Of a DNA stretch of 64,000 bases, positions 33,652 through 51,000 are shown piece by piece. The notes under the pieces are model-generated. The model had not been told where the DNA came from. It was given only the letters and a program-made list of their open reading frames with translations, and did not search any database. The stretch is from Lineolata rhizophorae. Taxonomy: Eukaryota > Ascomycota > Dothideomycetes > Lineolatales > Lineolataceae. Numbering within the stretch: the first letter of the stretch is position 1; each line of letters opens with the position of its first letter. The position numbers and the translations under genes are program-made. The stretch covers positions 1,884,319 through 1,948,318 of the forward strand of contig MU001670.1 in NCBI GenBank assembly GCA_010093515.1, written 5' to 3'.

Positions 33652-36325
33652 ATGCGCTTTGGCAGGACGCTGCGGAAGAGCATCTACCCGCCATGGAAGG
33701 ACAAGTACATCGACTATGAGCAGCTCAAGAAGCTGCTACGCGAGGATGGCTCCGAGCCAGGCACGCCCGGCGACGAGGACGAGTGGACCGAGGACGACGA
33801 GGCCCGCTTCGTCGCCCTGCTCGTCAACGACCAGCTGGAGAAGGTGCACGACTTTCAGGTCGACACCTACGCCAAGCTGCGCGAGCGCTCCGCCAAATGC
33901 GAGTCCAGGCTGGACGCCGTCCTGATGACCATGAAGAGCCAGGAGGACGAGGGCGAAAGGGGGCCCGAGGAAGAGGGCGCCGACGCTGGCCAGCAGAAGC
34001 GGCGCAAGCTTGAGCCGAGCACCGAGGAGACGCTCAAGGAGGTGCTGAAGGAGCTGGACGGCATCACCAAGGAGGTCAATGAGTTGGAGAAGTACGCTCG
34101 TATCAACTACACGGGGTTCCTCAAGGCGGCCAAGAAACACGACAAGAAGACCATGAAGTACAGGGTGACGCCTCTGTTGAAGGTCCGCCTTGCCGCGCTA
34201 CCGTTCAACAAGGAGGATTACTCGCCACTGCTGTATCGACTGTCCACGATGTATTCCTTCGTGCGGCAGAACCTAGATGGCAGGCAGGCAGGTCTTTCTT
34301 TTGGCGAGAACCAAACTGCCGGCGAAAGCTTCACTTCCCACAAATGTAAGCGTTCCCGCCTGCAACAAAATGCGTTCAGAGGTTTCCAAATGGTTATGAT
34401 ATTAAGAGTCTTTCTAGTTTGGGTTCACATGGACAACCTTCTTGAGGTCAAGACTGTGATCCTACGTCGTCTACCCGTCCTCGTCTACAACCCGCAGACG
34501 TCCAAGGTGGTCGAAGGCAACCAGCCAGATCCGACAATTACATCTATATACTTCGACAACAAGTCCTTCTCCCTGTATACCGCCAAGGTGGATCACCAGC
34601 CGGACGCTGCCTCGCTGCGCCTGAGGTGGTTCGGGCAGCTCTCGGAAAAGCCCGAAATTATGCTCGAAAAGAAAGTCATCAAAGAGGGCGACATCAGCGA
34701 AGAACAACGCTTCCCAATCAAGGAGAAGTACATAGAGCCTTTCATAAAAGGCGAGTACAAGATGGAGAAGCAAATTCAGAAACTGCAGGACCGAGCAGGC
34801 GAGGACTCGGACCAGGTTGTTCAGTTCCAGAAGAGTGTGGATGACATTCAGTCGTTCATTCAAGAGGATGGCCTCAAGCCGGCGCTCCGGGCAAATTACA
34901 AGCGCACGGCATTTCAGATACCCGGTGACGACCGCGTTCGCATCTCGCTGGACACGGAGCTTGCGCTCATCCGCGAAGACGATCTCGACGAGGAACGCCC
35001 CTGTAGGGATCCCGACGACTGGCACCGCCGTGACATTGACGACAACGACCTGGAATTCCCCTTCACCGGCATCCGGAAGGGCGAGATCAACCGCTTCCCG
35101 TACGCACTCCTCGAGATCAAGATCAAAGGTAACAAGAGGTACGAATGGGTCTCGGAACTCATGTCGTCGCACCTGGTTAAGGAGGCGCCGCGCTTTTCTA
35201 AGTTCGTGCACGGAGCCGCCGTCCTGTTCGAGGACTATGTCAACACGCTGCCCTTCTGGATCTCGGACCTCGAGGGCGACATCCGGCGCGACCCGCACCG
35301 GGCGTTCGAGGAGGAGCAGGAGCGCCGCGCGCGCGCCGCCGAGGACGAGTTCGCCGTGGGTTCACTTCTCACGGGCAGTGGAACGCGCGCCAGCCCCGGC
35401 GGCGGCGGCGGCGGGCCCCCAGCTTCCTTCAAGCCGGCCGTCGCCAGCCCCGTCGGCTCGCCCGCCCGCGGCTCACCCGCGCGTGACCCGGCCTCCATGG
35501 GCAAGGCCACGCCCGACATGACGCGCAGCGCGACGGCGTCGCGATCGTCGGTCGCGGTGGTAGTTGCGGGGAAGCAGCAGCGCGGAGAGGAGACGGCGCT
35601 TGACGAGTCCGATTCGGACGACGACGGACAGCAGGGCCAGCGTGACGGCGGCGTCTCGGGCGCGCGTGGCGGCCTGCGTGCGCTGTTCCCCTCGTTCAGC
35701 ACGTCCAAGTACGCGCGGGCGCACCGGAAGCGTGAAGATGGCGTTGACGGCGTTGGCGGTGGAGGAGGAGGACGCGGGGTGGGGAGGCTGCCGCCCGGGG
35801 TGCAGGAGCCCGGGACGTGGATCAAGGACCGGGGCCCCGTGCGGGTCGAGGCCAAGGTGTGGCTGGCGAACCAGCGCACCTTCGTCAAGTGGCAGCACGT
35901 GGCGGTGCTGCTGGCTAGCTTGTCGCTCGGCCTGTACAACGCGGCGGGCGAGACCAACAACGTCGCGCGCAGCCTGGCCGTCGTGTACACGGCGGTGGCG
36001 GCTTTCACGGCGGCGTGGGGCTGGGGCATGTACGTGTGGAGGAGCCATCTGATTGAGGTGCGGAGCGGGAAGGACTTTGACAATGCGCTCGGGCCGGTGG
36101 TGGTGTGCGTGGGGTTGGTGGTTGCGCTGTGTTGCAATTTTGGGTTCAAGGTACGTCGGTCTAGTGTTGTTTTCTGCCTTTTTGGTCGGGTTCGGACGTT
36201 GTTAGGCTAACGCGGGTGTGTGTGTGGTGCAGTATCGTGCGGCTATGGCGGCGAGGGAAGATGGGAACGCAGGCGCGGGGAATGGGACTGCGGTGTTTGA
36301 CGTGCTTGGTGGAGGGGAGCTGTGA
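33652..36325 (+). CDS. vacuolar transporter chaperone subunit, VTC2/3 type
   Basis: VTC complexes on the vacuole make polyphosphate from ATP and move it into the lumen. VTC2/3-type subunits regulate the catalytic VTC4. Inferred exons are 33652-34345, 34418-36150 and 36233-36325, giving 839 aa. An SPX domain (1 to about 190) begins MRFGRTLRKSIYPPWKDKYI, the form typical of VTC2/3 rather than VTC4, and binds inositol pyrophosphates in the family. The polyP-polymerase-like tunnel domain (about 220-560) includes FWVHMDNLLEVKT, TSIYFDN, LRLRWFG, EKKVIKEGD and a RISLDTELALIRED strand. A Gly/Ser/Ala-rich linker precedes a VTC1-like region (about 690-815) with VEAKVWLANQRTFVKW and three membrane helices. 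Introns 1 and 2 are supported by conserved motifs on both sides. VTC4 identity is less likely. Confidence 0.9.
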
Positions 36326-37487
36326 GATGGGGTGAGATTGCTAGCATGACGGGCGGTTGGTACGAATGAAGAAGGGTCAAATTGGACTAGCCTCTACGAG
36401 GGGGAGTTGTCAAAGGTTACGAGTATAGAGCTGCCGCTGGTATTGTTCGAGACGAGGCGGGCGGGGGCCTGATGAAGCTATCGAGCGCTTCCTATTATTG
36501 TTACCAAGTCGCGCTGTACGAATTCCAGTGTACTACGCAGGTATGCAGAGTCAAGCACGGAGTGTCAGGACAGCCGGGTGTGAGCCCCATGTGCATGTTC
36601 AACATGGTTCAAGCCGTGCAACGAGGGGAAGCCAACCTAAAGCATCAGGGAGGACTGATGATTGGCGATTGATTAGGCTGGTTCCTGGACCAATGTGCGA
36701 GGCGTGTGTGGCGGTGTTGCGTAAATGACCTAATTGTGGCGTATGGCTGGAGCCCCCAAGCGAGACAGTCGTCACGTGCCAGCTCGCCTCTCGTCAGGGA
36801 CGGCAAGCGAATTTCGCCGTATTAGCCCGCAAGGAAGCTCCCCCAAAATTCGAACTGCCCAATTCAATCGCTTCCTGCCTGGGCCGCCCCCGACCGAGAT
36901 CAGGATCGGCCGGGCCAGGGTTCCCCGTTGCAAGCTGCACGTTGCGGACGCGCGTGTGGCGGGCGGCGGGCTCGGCGAGGTTCTCTCACACCACCCGGCC
37001 GCCCAAAGCGGCCTAGCCGAGCGCCGCCGAACCCGCAGGCCTCGAGCCGGCCGTAGGCGCGCAGACGCTCTTCGGTCGCTCTCCTCCCCTTCCCGCCCGC
37101 GCCCGTCTCCCACTGCGCGCCGCCTCGCCTGCAATGACCGCCGGAGCCACGCTCTTTGCCGCGCAGCTCTTTTCTTAGGCCCAGCACGCTCGTTTCCCGC
37201 TCGTTTGCACCCCCCAGCCTCTCCGCCCGAGGACGAGATCGGTGGCGGCCGGGCTTGCGCGCCAGCCGACCCCTCCCCTCTCCGACGGCGCTACTTTTAG
37301 CGAAGCGCCGCAAGCACCCTCCAGCAATCGATACCGCACCTCACCTCACCTCTCCGACCTGCCTCAGCTTCCACCTCGCGTCCTAGGGCGCGAAACGTAC
37401 TGAATAAAAGGCCGAAACACACCCACGACCAGCGCACCCCATTATTGCCGCCGCGCCTGCGTGCACGCCACGCTCGTTCCCGTCGCG
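36326..37487. other. intergenic: 3' of VTC and promoter of the demethylase
   Basis: About 1.2 kb. The right half is GC-rich, with open frames on both strands but no domain or splice support. A CACGTG box is visible near 36774. No gene called. Confidence 0.55.
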
Positions 37488-42171
<4,684 letters not shown>

Positions 42172-43183
42172 ACGGGACCTCGTGTAGTGTGGTGTGGTCG
42201 TGATTGTAATGCTAGGTATTCTTCTTTCATTTTCTTTTCAGTCCTCATTTCGCTGCCGGTCAAAGGGGAAAAAAAGGCGATACAAACAAGCTCTGGAGAG
42301 CGGGTGTCTAGTGTGAATGGGCGGACATGGGTGGTGGTTTCTTTGAAGGCGACTCTACACAGTCACTGATGGCGACGGGTAATTGCAATGGATGGGATGG
42401 ATAGGTCTCGGTGCGCTTGGATTGGTTCATGGATCGATGAATGCGCCGGCTTCTATACGAATGGGAAAAGCGGAAATGCGGAAGGGCTATGTTACTTCCT
42501 CTCTGCGGTGCTGTATGTTTCGGTCGAGTTGTGTCGTGTTTTCAGGTGGTGGTGAATGGAAGCTTCTATGCTCACCTTTTTTTCTATATGGCTGTTGTAA
42601 TTTTAAGTGTAATTGTATGTGCGTTTATTAGTTTCCCCGGGGCAAACAAACGGTGAATAGCCCAGGATGGGAAACCTGGGGCAAGCTGGATATAAAGAAG
42701 CACGTGAAAGTTTGGGTTTTACGGACGGTGAAGCCTTACGCGTGCGATTTGACTAGCATGTAGAAAACCAGTCGTTTGTCTATTCAATTCGAAAACGTCC
42801 TGTGCGCTACGCAGTACTTCTCTAGTCAAAATCAGGACATCAAGGTCTTTATATGGAGTCATATCCACCTTGTCTTTCTAATACGCCTGCGCCATTAATC
42901 CAACGTATGGTCCACAATGTGATGGGGTCAACCCCATGGGGATTTGGGGTGGATTCCCTAAATAATCTAGTTGCCACCTAGATAGGAATCCCACCCTAAG
43001 GAAAACCCAAAAAATTTTTGGGGCTTGGTGTCCCAAGTCCCATCCCATTGTGGACCATAAATCCAACGAATCAGTCATACGAGACAATCCATTATTGAAC
43101 AGCATCCAGCAACGCGGCCATGCACCCATACACTCCTTCCGCCCCGCCCGTCCACGATGCATGTCCTCACCACCCATCCCACC
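42172..43183. other. convergent 3' intergenic region with a MITE
   Basis: Between the stops of the demethylase (+) and RAD57 (-). It holds the 154-bp inverted-repeat element described separately. Otherwise only 3' UTR-like sequence. Confidence 0.65.
42906..43059. mobile_element. 154-bp MITE with 21-bp TIRs and 9-bp TSD
   Basis: Terminal inverted repeats (42906-42926 and 43039-43059) match at 20 of 21 positions and begin TATGGTCCACAAT. They are flanked on both sides by the identical direct repeat AATCCAACG (42897-42905 and 43060-43068). The interior (GGGGTGGATTCCCTAAATAA, GCCACCTAGATAGGAATCCC) has no coding capacity and shares blocks with the AT-rich island at about 13.5 kb. A 9-bp duplication is typical of Mutator-like (MULE) transposition, so this is probably a non-autonomous MULE derivative. 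Confidence 0.85.
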
Positions 43184-45285
43184 TCAACCAACCCATCTCT
43201 TCGCCCCCATTTCACTTCCGCAACCCGCCACCTCACCTCCCCTCTCCCCACACCCGCCCCACTCGTCCACCCGTGCTACCACGCTCCTCACCCCTTCCCC
43301 CGTGATCTCGAACGCCACGCCCTCCCCAGGCGGCGACGCCGCCGCCCACGCCGCGAACGCGACGCGCAGCGTGCGGCGCCAGCCCGAAGAAACCCCGCCG
43401 CCGGCGGCGGCGGCGGGCTGCTCGTCGGCTCGCTGCGGTTGGAGCTGTTGCTGGTGCTGGTGCTGGTGCTGGTGCTGGTCGTGCGGTGTCTTGATGAGGG
43501 CAACGCGCGCGGCGATCTGGTTCGCCCAGACGAGGCCGAGGGCAGGGGTTTTGAGGTTTGGCTGTGCGGATGAGGGGAAGGCAGAGGTGGAGGCGGAGGC
43601 GGAGGCGGAAGGGAGGAGCGGAGGCGGTTCGTCGTCGCCCCAGCCGGTGAAGAAGCGCTGTTGGTGGTCGAAGGTGAGGGGGTTAGGGAGGCTGGGGAGA
43701 GGGGGCGTGGATGGTGGGGGGAAAGGGGAGGTGGGTGCGGTGGGGCGGGGTTGTGGTGTTGCCGTCGTAGGTGTGGTAAGGTTGGTTCCGGTCCCGTTGC
43801 CGTTGCCGTTGCCGTTGCCACACCCGTTCCCACTCCCATTCAGGATTCCGTTGCCGCTGTTGACGTAACTATGGTTGTAGCTGTTGTACCCGCCACCCGG
43901 GCCGATGCCGCCGTTCCGGCCATTTTCGCTACCAAACCGATCCGCCACCTGGTTCACCACCACGACCGCTACGCCCTCTCTTCGCGCAATGCCGCGCAGC
44001 AGGCCCCCTAGCTGCACTAGCAAGCGCGCGCGGCATGCCAGCGATGCCTCCTTGCGGCGTCGCTTGGTCGGACGTCCCTGCGCCGGCGCTGCTTGCCGTC
44101 GCTGCTCCCCGTGCTGCTCCTGGTGGGGCTCGTCCGCCGCCGGCGCCGGCACGTCGAACTCGGCGCGGAAGTTGGCGGCGATGGAGTCGATGGCGACAAG
44201 GCCGACGTTGTAGCGGGCGATGGCGACGGGGAGCTGGTAGCGAAGGATATGCTCCTGGGCCTCGAGGTCGGGGGTGGAGATGGTGTGAATGCGGGATAAC
44301 GAGGGCGTTGTCGTGGTCGCCGTTTTGGGATTGTTGTCCCTTTTTTGGTGATGCTGTTGGAGGCGCGGATGGTTGCGGAGGAGCTGTGCAAGGCGCACAG
44401 TGGGGAGGGCGGACTCGGTCGAGATGTACAGGGCGGATTTGGAGAGGCCGGCGGGAGGAGGGAGTTGCACAGAGAGCAGGAGGGTGAGAAGGAATTGGGT
44501 CTTGCCTGCGCCGCTATGGGTAGGGGGAGGCCCCGAAGGGTGTTGAGTTAGTTTAAAGCGGTCGACGTTGAGAAGATTCAGACGTGTGAATGTGGACAAG
44601 ACCGGGAGCAAACCCAAAAATAGACGGGCCCAGACTGCGAAACCAAACGAAAGAAGAGGTAAGACAACTAGAAAGCTGCAGAGAAACAAGCCAAGACGCA
44701 ATCACGGAAATTGCATGGGCCAATCGAAAATGAACAAATCGATGTATGCGAATCTCGAAAAATGAGACACCCAGGAAAAAAAAAAAACAAAGTGAATCAC
44801 TCCTCTTACCTTTCCCCAGTAACCTCCGTCACATACCCCGTCGGGATGCCCCCACCCAGTCCCTCATCAATCCTCGCGTCCAACAAACTAACCGACCTCC
44901 ACTCCGCCACGTCTCTTCTTTCTCTTCCACCGTCCTCAGCCCCAGCACTAGCACCAGCCCCATCATCATCCTCCCCATCAGCCTCATCACGTGCCCTTCT
45001 TCCTCCCCCTCCTCCTCCTCCCCCACCAGCCCAATCCTCCTCCTCCTCCTCCTCCTCCTCCTCCCCTTCCTCCACCGTCCACCCCACGTCCGCCCTCAGC
45101 GCCGCCGCCACCGCCTCGACCAGGACGCGCACCTGCGCGGCCGGCAGCTGGGCGCGGCGCGCGACGTCGGCCGGGTCGAGCGTGAGCAGGTCGGCGAGCG
45201 AGACGGCGGCGCGCTCGAGCGAGGGCAGCAGGTGCGTGAAGGGCCGGGTGTCGAAGGCGGGGAGCACGGCGTGCAGGTCCGTCAT
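43184..45285 (-). CDS. RAD57: RAD57 recombination mediator (Rad51 paralog)
   Basis: Rad57 acts with Rad55 to stabilise Rad51 filaments in homologous recombination. Inferred exons on the minus strand are 45285-44810 and 44513-43184, giving 601 aa. The start MTDLHAVLPAF matches fungal Rad57 openings, followed by a HhH-like region (SLADLLTLDPADVARRAQL), an acidic plus poly-Gly stretch from trinucleotide repeats, and ISLLD-type motif SLLDARIDEGLGGGIPTGYV. The Walker A box GESGAGKT (157-164) is split by the intron and is restored exactly, and LSKSALYISTE and Walker B (VGLVAIDSIAANFRAEF) follow. Between the ATPase core (VVVNQVADRF) and the last conserved block (LGLVWANQIAARV) lies a ~100-aa low-complexity insert (Asn-Gly repeats, then Pro/Ser/Thr). 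XRCC3/Rad51C-like alternatives are less likely given the opening. Confidence 0.87.
43450..43479. repeat. CTGGTG hexamer repeat in RAD57
   Basis: Five hexamer copies are directly visible. They encode a His-Gln alternating stretch near the C-terminus of RAD57. Confidence 0.85.
45035..45065. repeat. TCC trinucleotide repeat in RAD57
   Basis: About ten tandem TCC triplets are visible on the plus strand. They encode the poly-Glu stretch between the N-terminal domain and the ATPase core of RAD57, a likely site of length polymorphism. Confidence 0.85.
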
Positions 45286-48071
45286 TTGCCGGGGGGGCTG
45301 CTTGGGTTTGGGTTTGGGGTGGTCGTTGTTGATGGGTGGGCGCGGGGCGCGGGCACGGGCGCGGGCGCGGGCGCGCGTGAAAGGCGGTAGGGCTGAGACA
45401 CGGCGCACGTGGGTGGTGGTTGTTCGGGATGGGGGCTTCACGTGCTGGTGCACGCGTGCTACGCGCGGGTTGCGCGAGGGTGGTGCATGGTCTGCGGGTT
45501 AAGGGCGGCGCTGGCCACGCCGGGCGCGCTTTGTAGGCGTGGAATGGACGCCGAGACGCGCGATATAGATTAGTCTGCGACGAGCGAGCGAGGCTGGAGC
45601 TCCGCAAGTTGCTGATCGACTCTCATCCCGAACGCGCCTCCAATCAAGCTCGGATGCCCGATCGGGTTAGGTAGTCACGTGCGTTCTTCTCTGCCCTGGC
45701 AGCCACCACCGCCACCGCGCTTTTGGCAGCCACGGATTACCTGGCACTTGGTACGAGCTGATTGGTCGGTTGAGCCTGTTTGTCCTCGCCAGACGATACT
45801 TCAGCACAGGAAGGTGTTCAGCGAACGACCACTGATGAAGTAGATGTCCAGCGATACGATTCACTCGAGCCCCTCCGAAAGAAAAAACAACAATGGAAGA
45901 TCAACCCACCCTCTTCCTTTTACACCGCGAACACGTCTCCATTCGCGACGTCGGGGACCAGGGGAGGCTCAACGGAACGCGCGCCACCAGTGGAGCTGTG
46001 GCGCGCATAGTACATATGTACTGTACGTACATAGTACTACGCACGTACACATGGCTGCAGCGGCTGCACGAGTCTCACCAGCCGTCGCCCGCGGCAGCAA
46101 GCAACGGGTCTGGCCCGGGCTCCCGGGACTCTCTGCTGTCTCGCGCTCGCGCTTCCCGGGCGCTCACTCCACTCTAGAAATGCGTCGCAGGCTCCCTGCG
46201 ACCGAACGCTGCCGAGCGCCTTACCTATTGCCATGGCGATGCGGGATCGATCGGATTGGGCGACGGGAACGTCACGCGTGTGTAGGAGCGTTCCGGGGCG
46301 TTCCCTCTCGCTCGCTTGGCTCCGCTGGTCCGTCAGCCCAAAACCGCCCCGGCAACCGAGCTGCGCGCCCCTCCCCCCTCCGGGATGCGGCGAGTGGAGC
46401 ACGACCGCGGGGTCCGGGGCAGACGCGTCTCCGCCTCTTGGCCTCGCGCGAAAGCTTTCTGGGGCTTTCCCCACAGGCCGCAGGCCGTTGCATCATCGTC
46501 GCCCGCCGCAGAAGCAACGCCAGCAGCGACCCGCTTTCGGGCCTTGGAGCCAAGCAGTGGCGTCTGGGCCCGAGGCCGCTGCGTCATGGGGCAGAGAGGG
46601 AGACGGTCCGCATGCCCCTCTCCGCAGCGGAGCGGCCACGAGCGCGAGAGTGTCTGCCTTCGCGCGGGCTGAATGCGCTGCGGAGCCCTCGTCTTGCCTG
46701 CAATTGCGCCGGTCCCGTGAGCGAGCCCGTTCGGACACTATATGAGCGGGCGGGGAGTGCGTGTGCCTCTCCCAGGACCACCCGTGCCGACCCGTCGCGT
46801 CGCCGTCTGCTGCTCTCCCGCGAGCGCCGCAACCGCTCTCTCCACCAGACCCGCGAGCTGCCGTGCCGCTCCCACGTCCTCCGCCGCCGGGCGAGATCGA
46901 GCGCCCCGGAGACAAGGCTATTTCGGGAGCCGCCGGCCAATCGTGCACGGCGTCCCTGCTGCCCCCCGTCGCCGGCCGCCGGGTCTGGCGAGCGTGCGGC
47001 TTCCTCTCGTCCGTCGCCGCTGCCACGCGCGCCCTCGTCGCGCCTCGCCTCGGCCTCGCCCGCCTTTGCCTCGCTCCCTCTCGCGTCTGCCCGGTGCGCT
47101 CGCGCCGCGCGAGCAATCTCTGCAGCGCTCCTCTGGTCCGGCGCCTCCACCGCCTCCACTACTTCATCCGGCTGCTGCTGCAGGCCGGCCACTGGCCTGG
47201 TCCGACGCAATCGCTCCCAAACGTCCCCGGTCCCCAGTCCACGCCCGACCTATTGCGCGCCCCCGCACGCTTGTCCCCCGCCCACACCACCCCTCCTTCT
47301 CCTCCTGCCCACCTCCCCAGTTCTGGATACCCGCGACAATTGCTAAGGCTGGAGCGCGAAGCTGCTAAACGCTGACAGGTCTGCCCGGCGTCGGCGCATT
47401 CTACTCTTTGGGACGCCGTTAGCCTCGGTGCTAGGACGGACGGAACTTCCTTGGTGAGTAAGACTTTATTTCCATTCTGGATCCCTAAAGTCGTTCCGTT
47501 CTCCCTGAAACGCGTCGAAACGACCTCTGGCGCGCCGGTTACATTATTGTGTCTTTCCTCATATACGTCAAATACACACCCTCCCACCGCACACGTGTGC
47601 GATCCGAGACCCCCACAATCCCAAACGATCGGGCCACCTTCCGCGCACGCGGCCCGTGGCCAACGCGCTCGTTGTGTTGTCCACATGTGCCGGGTGCCGG
47701 TGCCCTTAGCCTTACCCATCTAGGCTATCCAGCCTGGTGGAGTAAGGATCACTTGTCTACGAGCCGTTTTCCTGGTCGTCCCGCCCTGTTCCGTCTTCGG
47801 TGCCCTTCCCCTTGTTACTATAAGGGTGTCCATATCTCTCCCGCTCCGTTATACCTTTTTCTTTCTTTTCCGTTTGTTAGGCTGCTGCCTCGACACACCA
47901 CCACTCCCCCGCCGGCCAGCTCGAGCTCTATGCCTAGGAGCATTCCAATGCCAGCCTACTGCGGGCAAGACTGCCACTACTTCTACCGCACGGCCTTGCG
48001 AGGCCTCTCCATTGCCACTTTCGTCTCCCCGCTCCACGCTTGACTAACCTCTCGGTAACAATCCGTTCACC
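45286..48071. other. long GC-rich intergenic region / leader
   Basis: About 2.8 kb between divergent RAD57 and carnitine acetyltransferase genes. Several frames are open for hundreds of codons at 45.8-47.4 kb on both strands, all Arg/Ala/Pro-rich with no domain, so they look like GC-composition artefacts. A palindromic TAC/GTA cluster lies at about 46010-46055. The CT-rich stretch at about 47850-48050 resembles the immediate 5' leader of the downstream gene. Confidence 0.5.
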
Positions 48072-51000
48072 ATGACAGTCCGAACCTTCAAGGAACCGGC
48101 TTCTTTGAACGCCTCCCTTGCCTCCAACTCCGTGGAGGGTGAGATGGTACAGAAGACGCAAAGCGAGTCTCAGGCCAACGGCGAGGTGAAGCAGAACGGC
48201 GAGGCCATGGCGCCGCCGCCGCCGCAGCAGCAGCAGGAGCAGCCGCAGGACCAGGAGCAGAAGCCGCAGCAGAAGCCGCAGAACAATGCCAACGAACAGA
48301 CCAAAACGTATCAGTCGTACCCCAAGGAATCCAAAGAGCCGCTAGCCGCCAGCGGGAACCCGACCTCGAAGCCGGGCATCACCTTCGCGGCGCAGGACAA
48401 GCTCCCGAAGCTGCCGATCCCGGAGCTCGAGGCAACCGTGCAGAAATATCTCGAGGCGCTGATACCGCTGCAGTCGGCCAAGGAGCACCGCGACACCGAG
48501 CACGCAGTGCGCGAGTTCCTGAAGGCGGACGGGCCCGATTTGCAGGATAAGCTCAAGCGGTATGCTTCAGGCAGGTCGAACTACATTGAACAATTCTGTA
48601 AGTTGGCCCTTGGAGCGGTCAATCACTCACTGCCCGCACTCTCGATTGCCCTGCGTAGCCATGACAATACACTCTCCCTCCCAAGTGTTGCTTTCACGTA
48701 CTTTCTGTTTGCTAATTGACTTTCTCGTTCTCCAGGGTACGACTCATACCTCAATTATGACAACCCTGTCGTCTTGAACTTGAACCCCTTCTTTCTCCTG
48801 GAGGATGACCCTACACCGGCGAGGAACAATCAAGTCACTCGTGCCGCCTCTCTTATTGTGTCCGCGCTAGCATTTGTTCGCGCGGTACGCAAGGAGGAGC
48901 TTCCACCGGACACCATGCGCGGCCAGCCACTGTGCATGTACCAATACTCGAGACTGTTTGGCACTGCCAGGATACCGACCGAAAATGGTTGCCAAATTGG
49001 CCAGGACCCCACCTCGAAACACATCGTAGTCCTTTGCCACGGGCAGTTCTACTGGTTCGACGTGCTGGACGACAACTCAGACTTGATCATGACGGAGAAA
49101 GATCTTTCCCTCAATCTACAGGTCATCACCGACGACGCCTCCCAAACCCCAATTCAAGATGCCGCCAAGGGCGCCCTCGGGGTTCTGAGCACGGAAAACA
49201 GGAAGGTCTGGTCCGGCCTGAGAGACGTGCTTCACCGCGAAGAGGGGTCCAACAACTCCGACTGCCTCAACATTGTGGACTCGGCGCTGTTTGTCGTATG
49301 TTTGGATTACACTGAACCGCAGAACGGCGCGGAGCTTTGCATGAACATGCTCTGCGGCTCCAGCAAGGTCGAAAAGGGCGTCCAAGTCGGCACTTGCACG
49401 AACCGTTGGTATGACAAGCTTCAGATCATCGTCTGTAAGAACGGAAGTGCTGGCATAAACTTCGAACACACCGGTGTGGACGGCCACACGGTCCTCCGAT
49501 TCGCAAGTGACGTGTACACCGACACCATCCTTCGCTATGCGCGGACCATCAACGGCCAAGCTCCGAGTCTCTGGGCGTCGAGCAGTCCGGATCCGTCGAA
49601 GCGCGACCCGGATAGCTTTGGGAATGTGAACACCACGCCGCACAAGCTAGAATGGGATATGGTCCCCGAGCTGAGCACAGCTCTTCGCTTCGCCGAGACC
49701 CGTCTGGCGGATTTGATCCAGCAAAACGAGTTCGCGACCCTAGAGTTCATGTCCTATGGGAAGAACTTCATGACTTCGATGAATTTCTCTCCAGATGCGT
49801 TTGTGCAGATGGCGTTTCAGGCTGCTTACTACGGCCTCTACGGGCGGATAGAATGCGTCTACGAGCCGGCCATGACGAAGGCTTTCTATCATGGCCGGAC
49901 TGAAGCCATTCGGCCCGTAACGCAGGAGTCTGTCGAGTTTGTTCGCACGTTCTGGGAAGAGAAACCGGCCTCGAAGAAGGTCGAGGCACTTCGGAAAGCG
50001 TGCGAAAAGCATGTCAACATCACTAAAGAATGTGCCAAGGCTCAAGGCCAGGATCGTCACTTGTACGCGTTGTACTGCATCTGGCAACGTTCGTTAGACG
50101 ACGCGGACATTGGTTCGTCGACCGATCAGGATTTCGATTCCACGGGATGTTCGAGCCCGGTTGGCTCCGAGCGCAACGAGCCCGTGATCGGGTCCCCGGG
50201 ACGCAAGTCCCTCCAGTCCGACGACGCGAACCGCAGCTCGAGCGCCGGGCAGGGGCTCTCGGCGTCGCCCTCGGCGCAGGGATCGATGCCGGCCCTCTTC
50301 GCCGACGCCGGCTGGGACAAGCTCAACACGACGGTGCTCAGCACGTCCAACTGCGGAAACCCGTCCCTGCGGCAGTTCGGCTTCGGGCCCACATCTGGCG
50401 ACGGCTTCGGCATCGGATACATCATCAAGGACGGCAGCGTCTCCATCTGCGCGAGCTCCAAGCACCGCCAGACGAACCGCTTCATCGACGCGCTCGAGAG
50501 CTACTTCCTCGAGGTGCGCAAGCTGCTGCGCCAGGTGAAGCGCGGCCAGAGCACGGATAAGACGGCGAGCCGCGCGCGCGAGGCCGAGCTGATGAAGGCC
50601 AAGTCGCACGGCCACTACGGGGGCCAGCCGCGGCCGGCGCGCATGAAGAGCCGCGGCAGGCTGGTCGTGGGCGACGCGGCGAAAGGTGGGCCGCTCACGC
50701 CGGCGGACGAGTCCGTCACCGAGAGTGACGACGAAGGTCTAGGTGGATGTATGTGTTCTCCTTCCCTTTCTTCTTCTCTTCCCTCCCCGCATTCTCCTCC
50801 TCCTCCTCCCTCTGGCCCTCCCTCTCTTTCTCTCCCTCATCCCTTCTTCCCTTTGGCCGCTCCCGCGCACGCCTGTTCTTGCGCGTCTCTCCCGTCTCCT
50901 CGTTCGGAGTCGTCGCCGGAGTCGGAGGAAGAGTCGGAGTTGGAGTCTTCCGCCGCGACTGTCACGCCGCAGACGGCGCAGGCCGCCGGGCAGAGGGCTT

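Noticed and set aside
45844-47346. 500-codon open frame upstream of carnitine acetyltransferase
   Set aside because: Arg/Ala/Pro-rich with no domain, while opposite and alternative frames in the same stretch are equally open. This is typical of GC-rich non-coding DNA.
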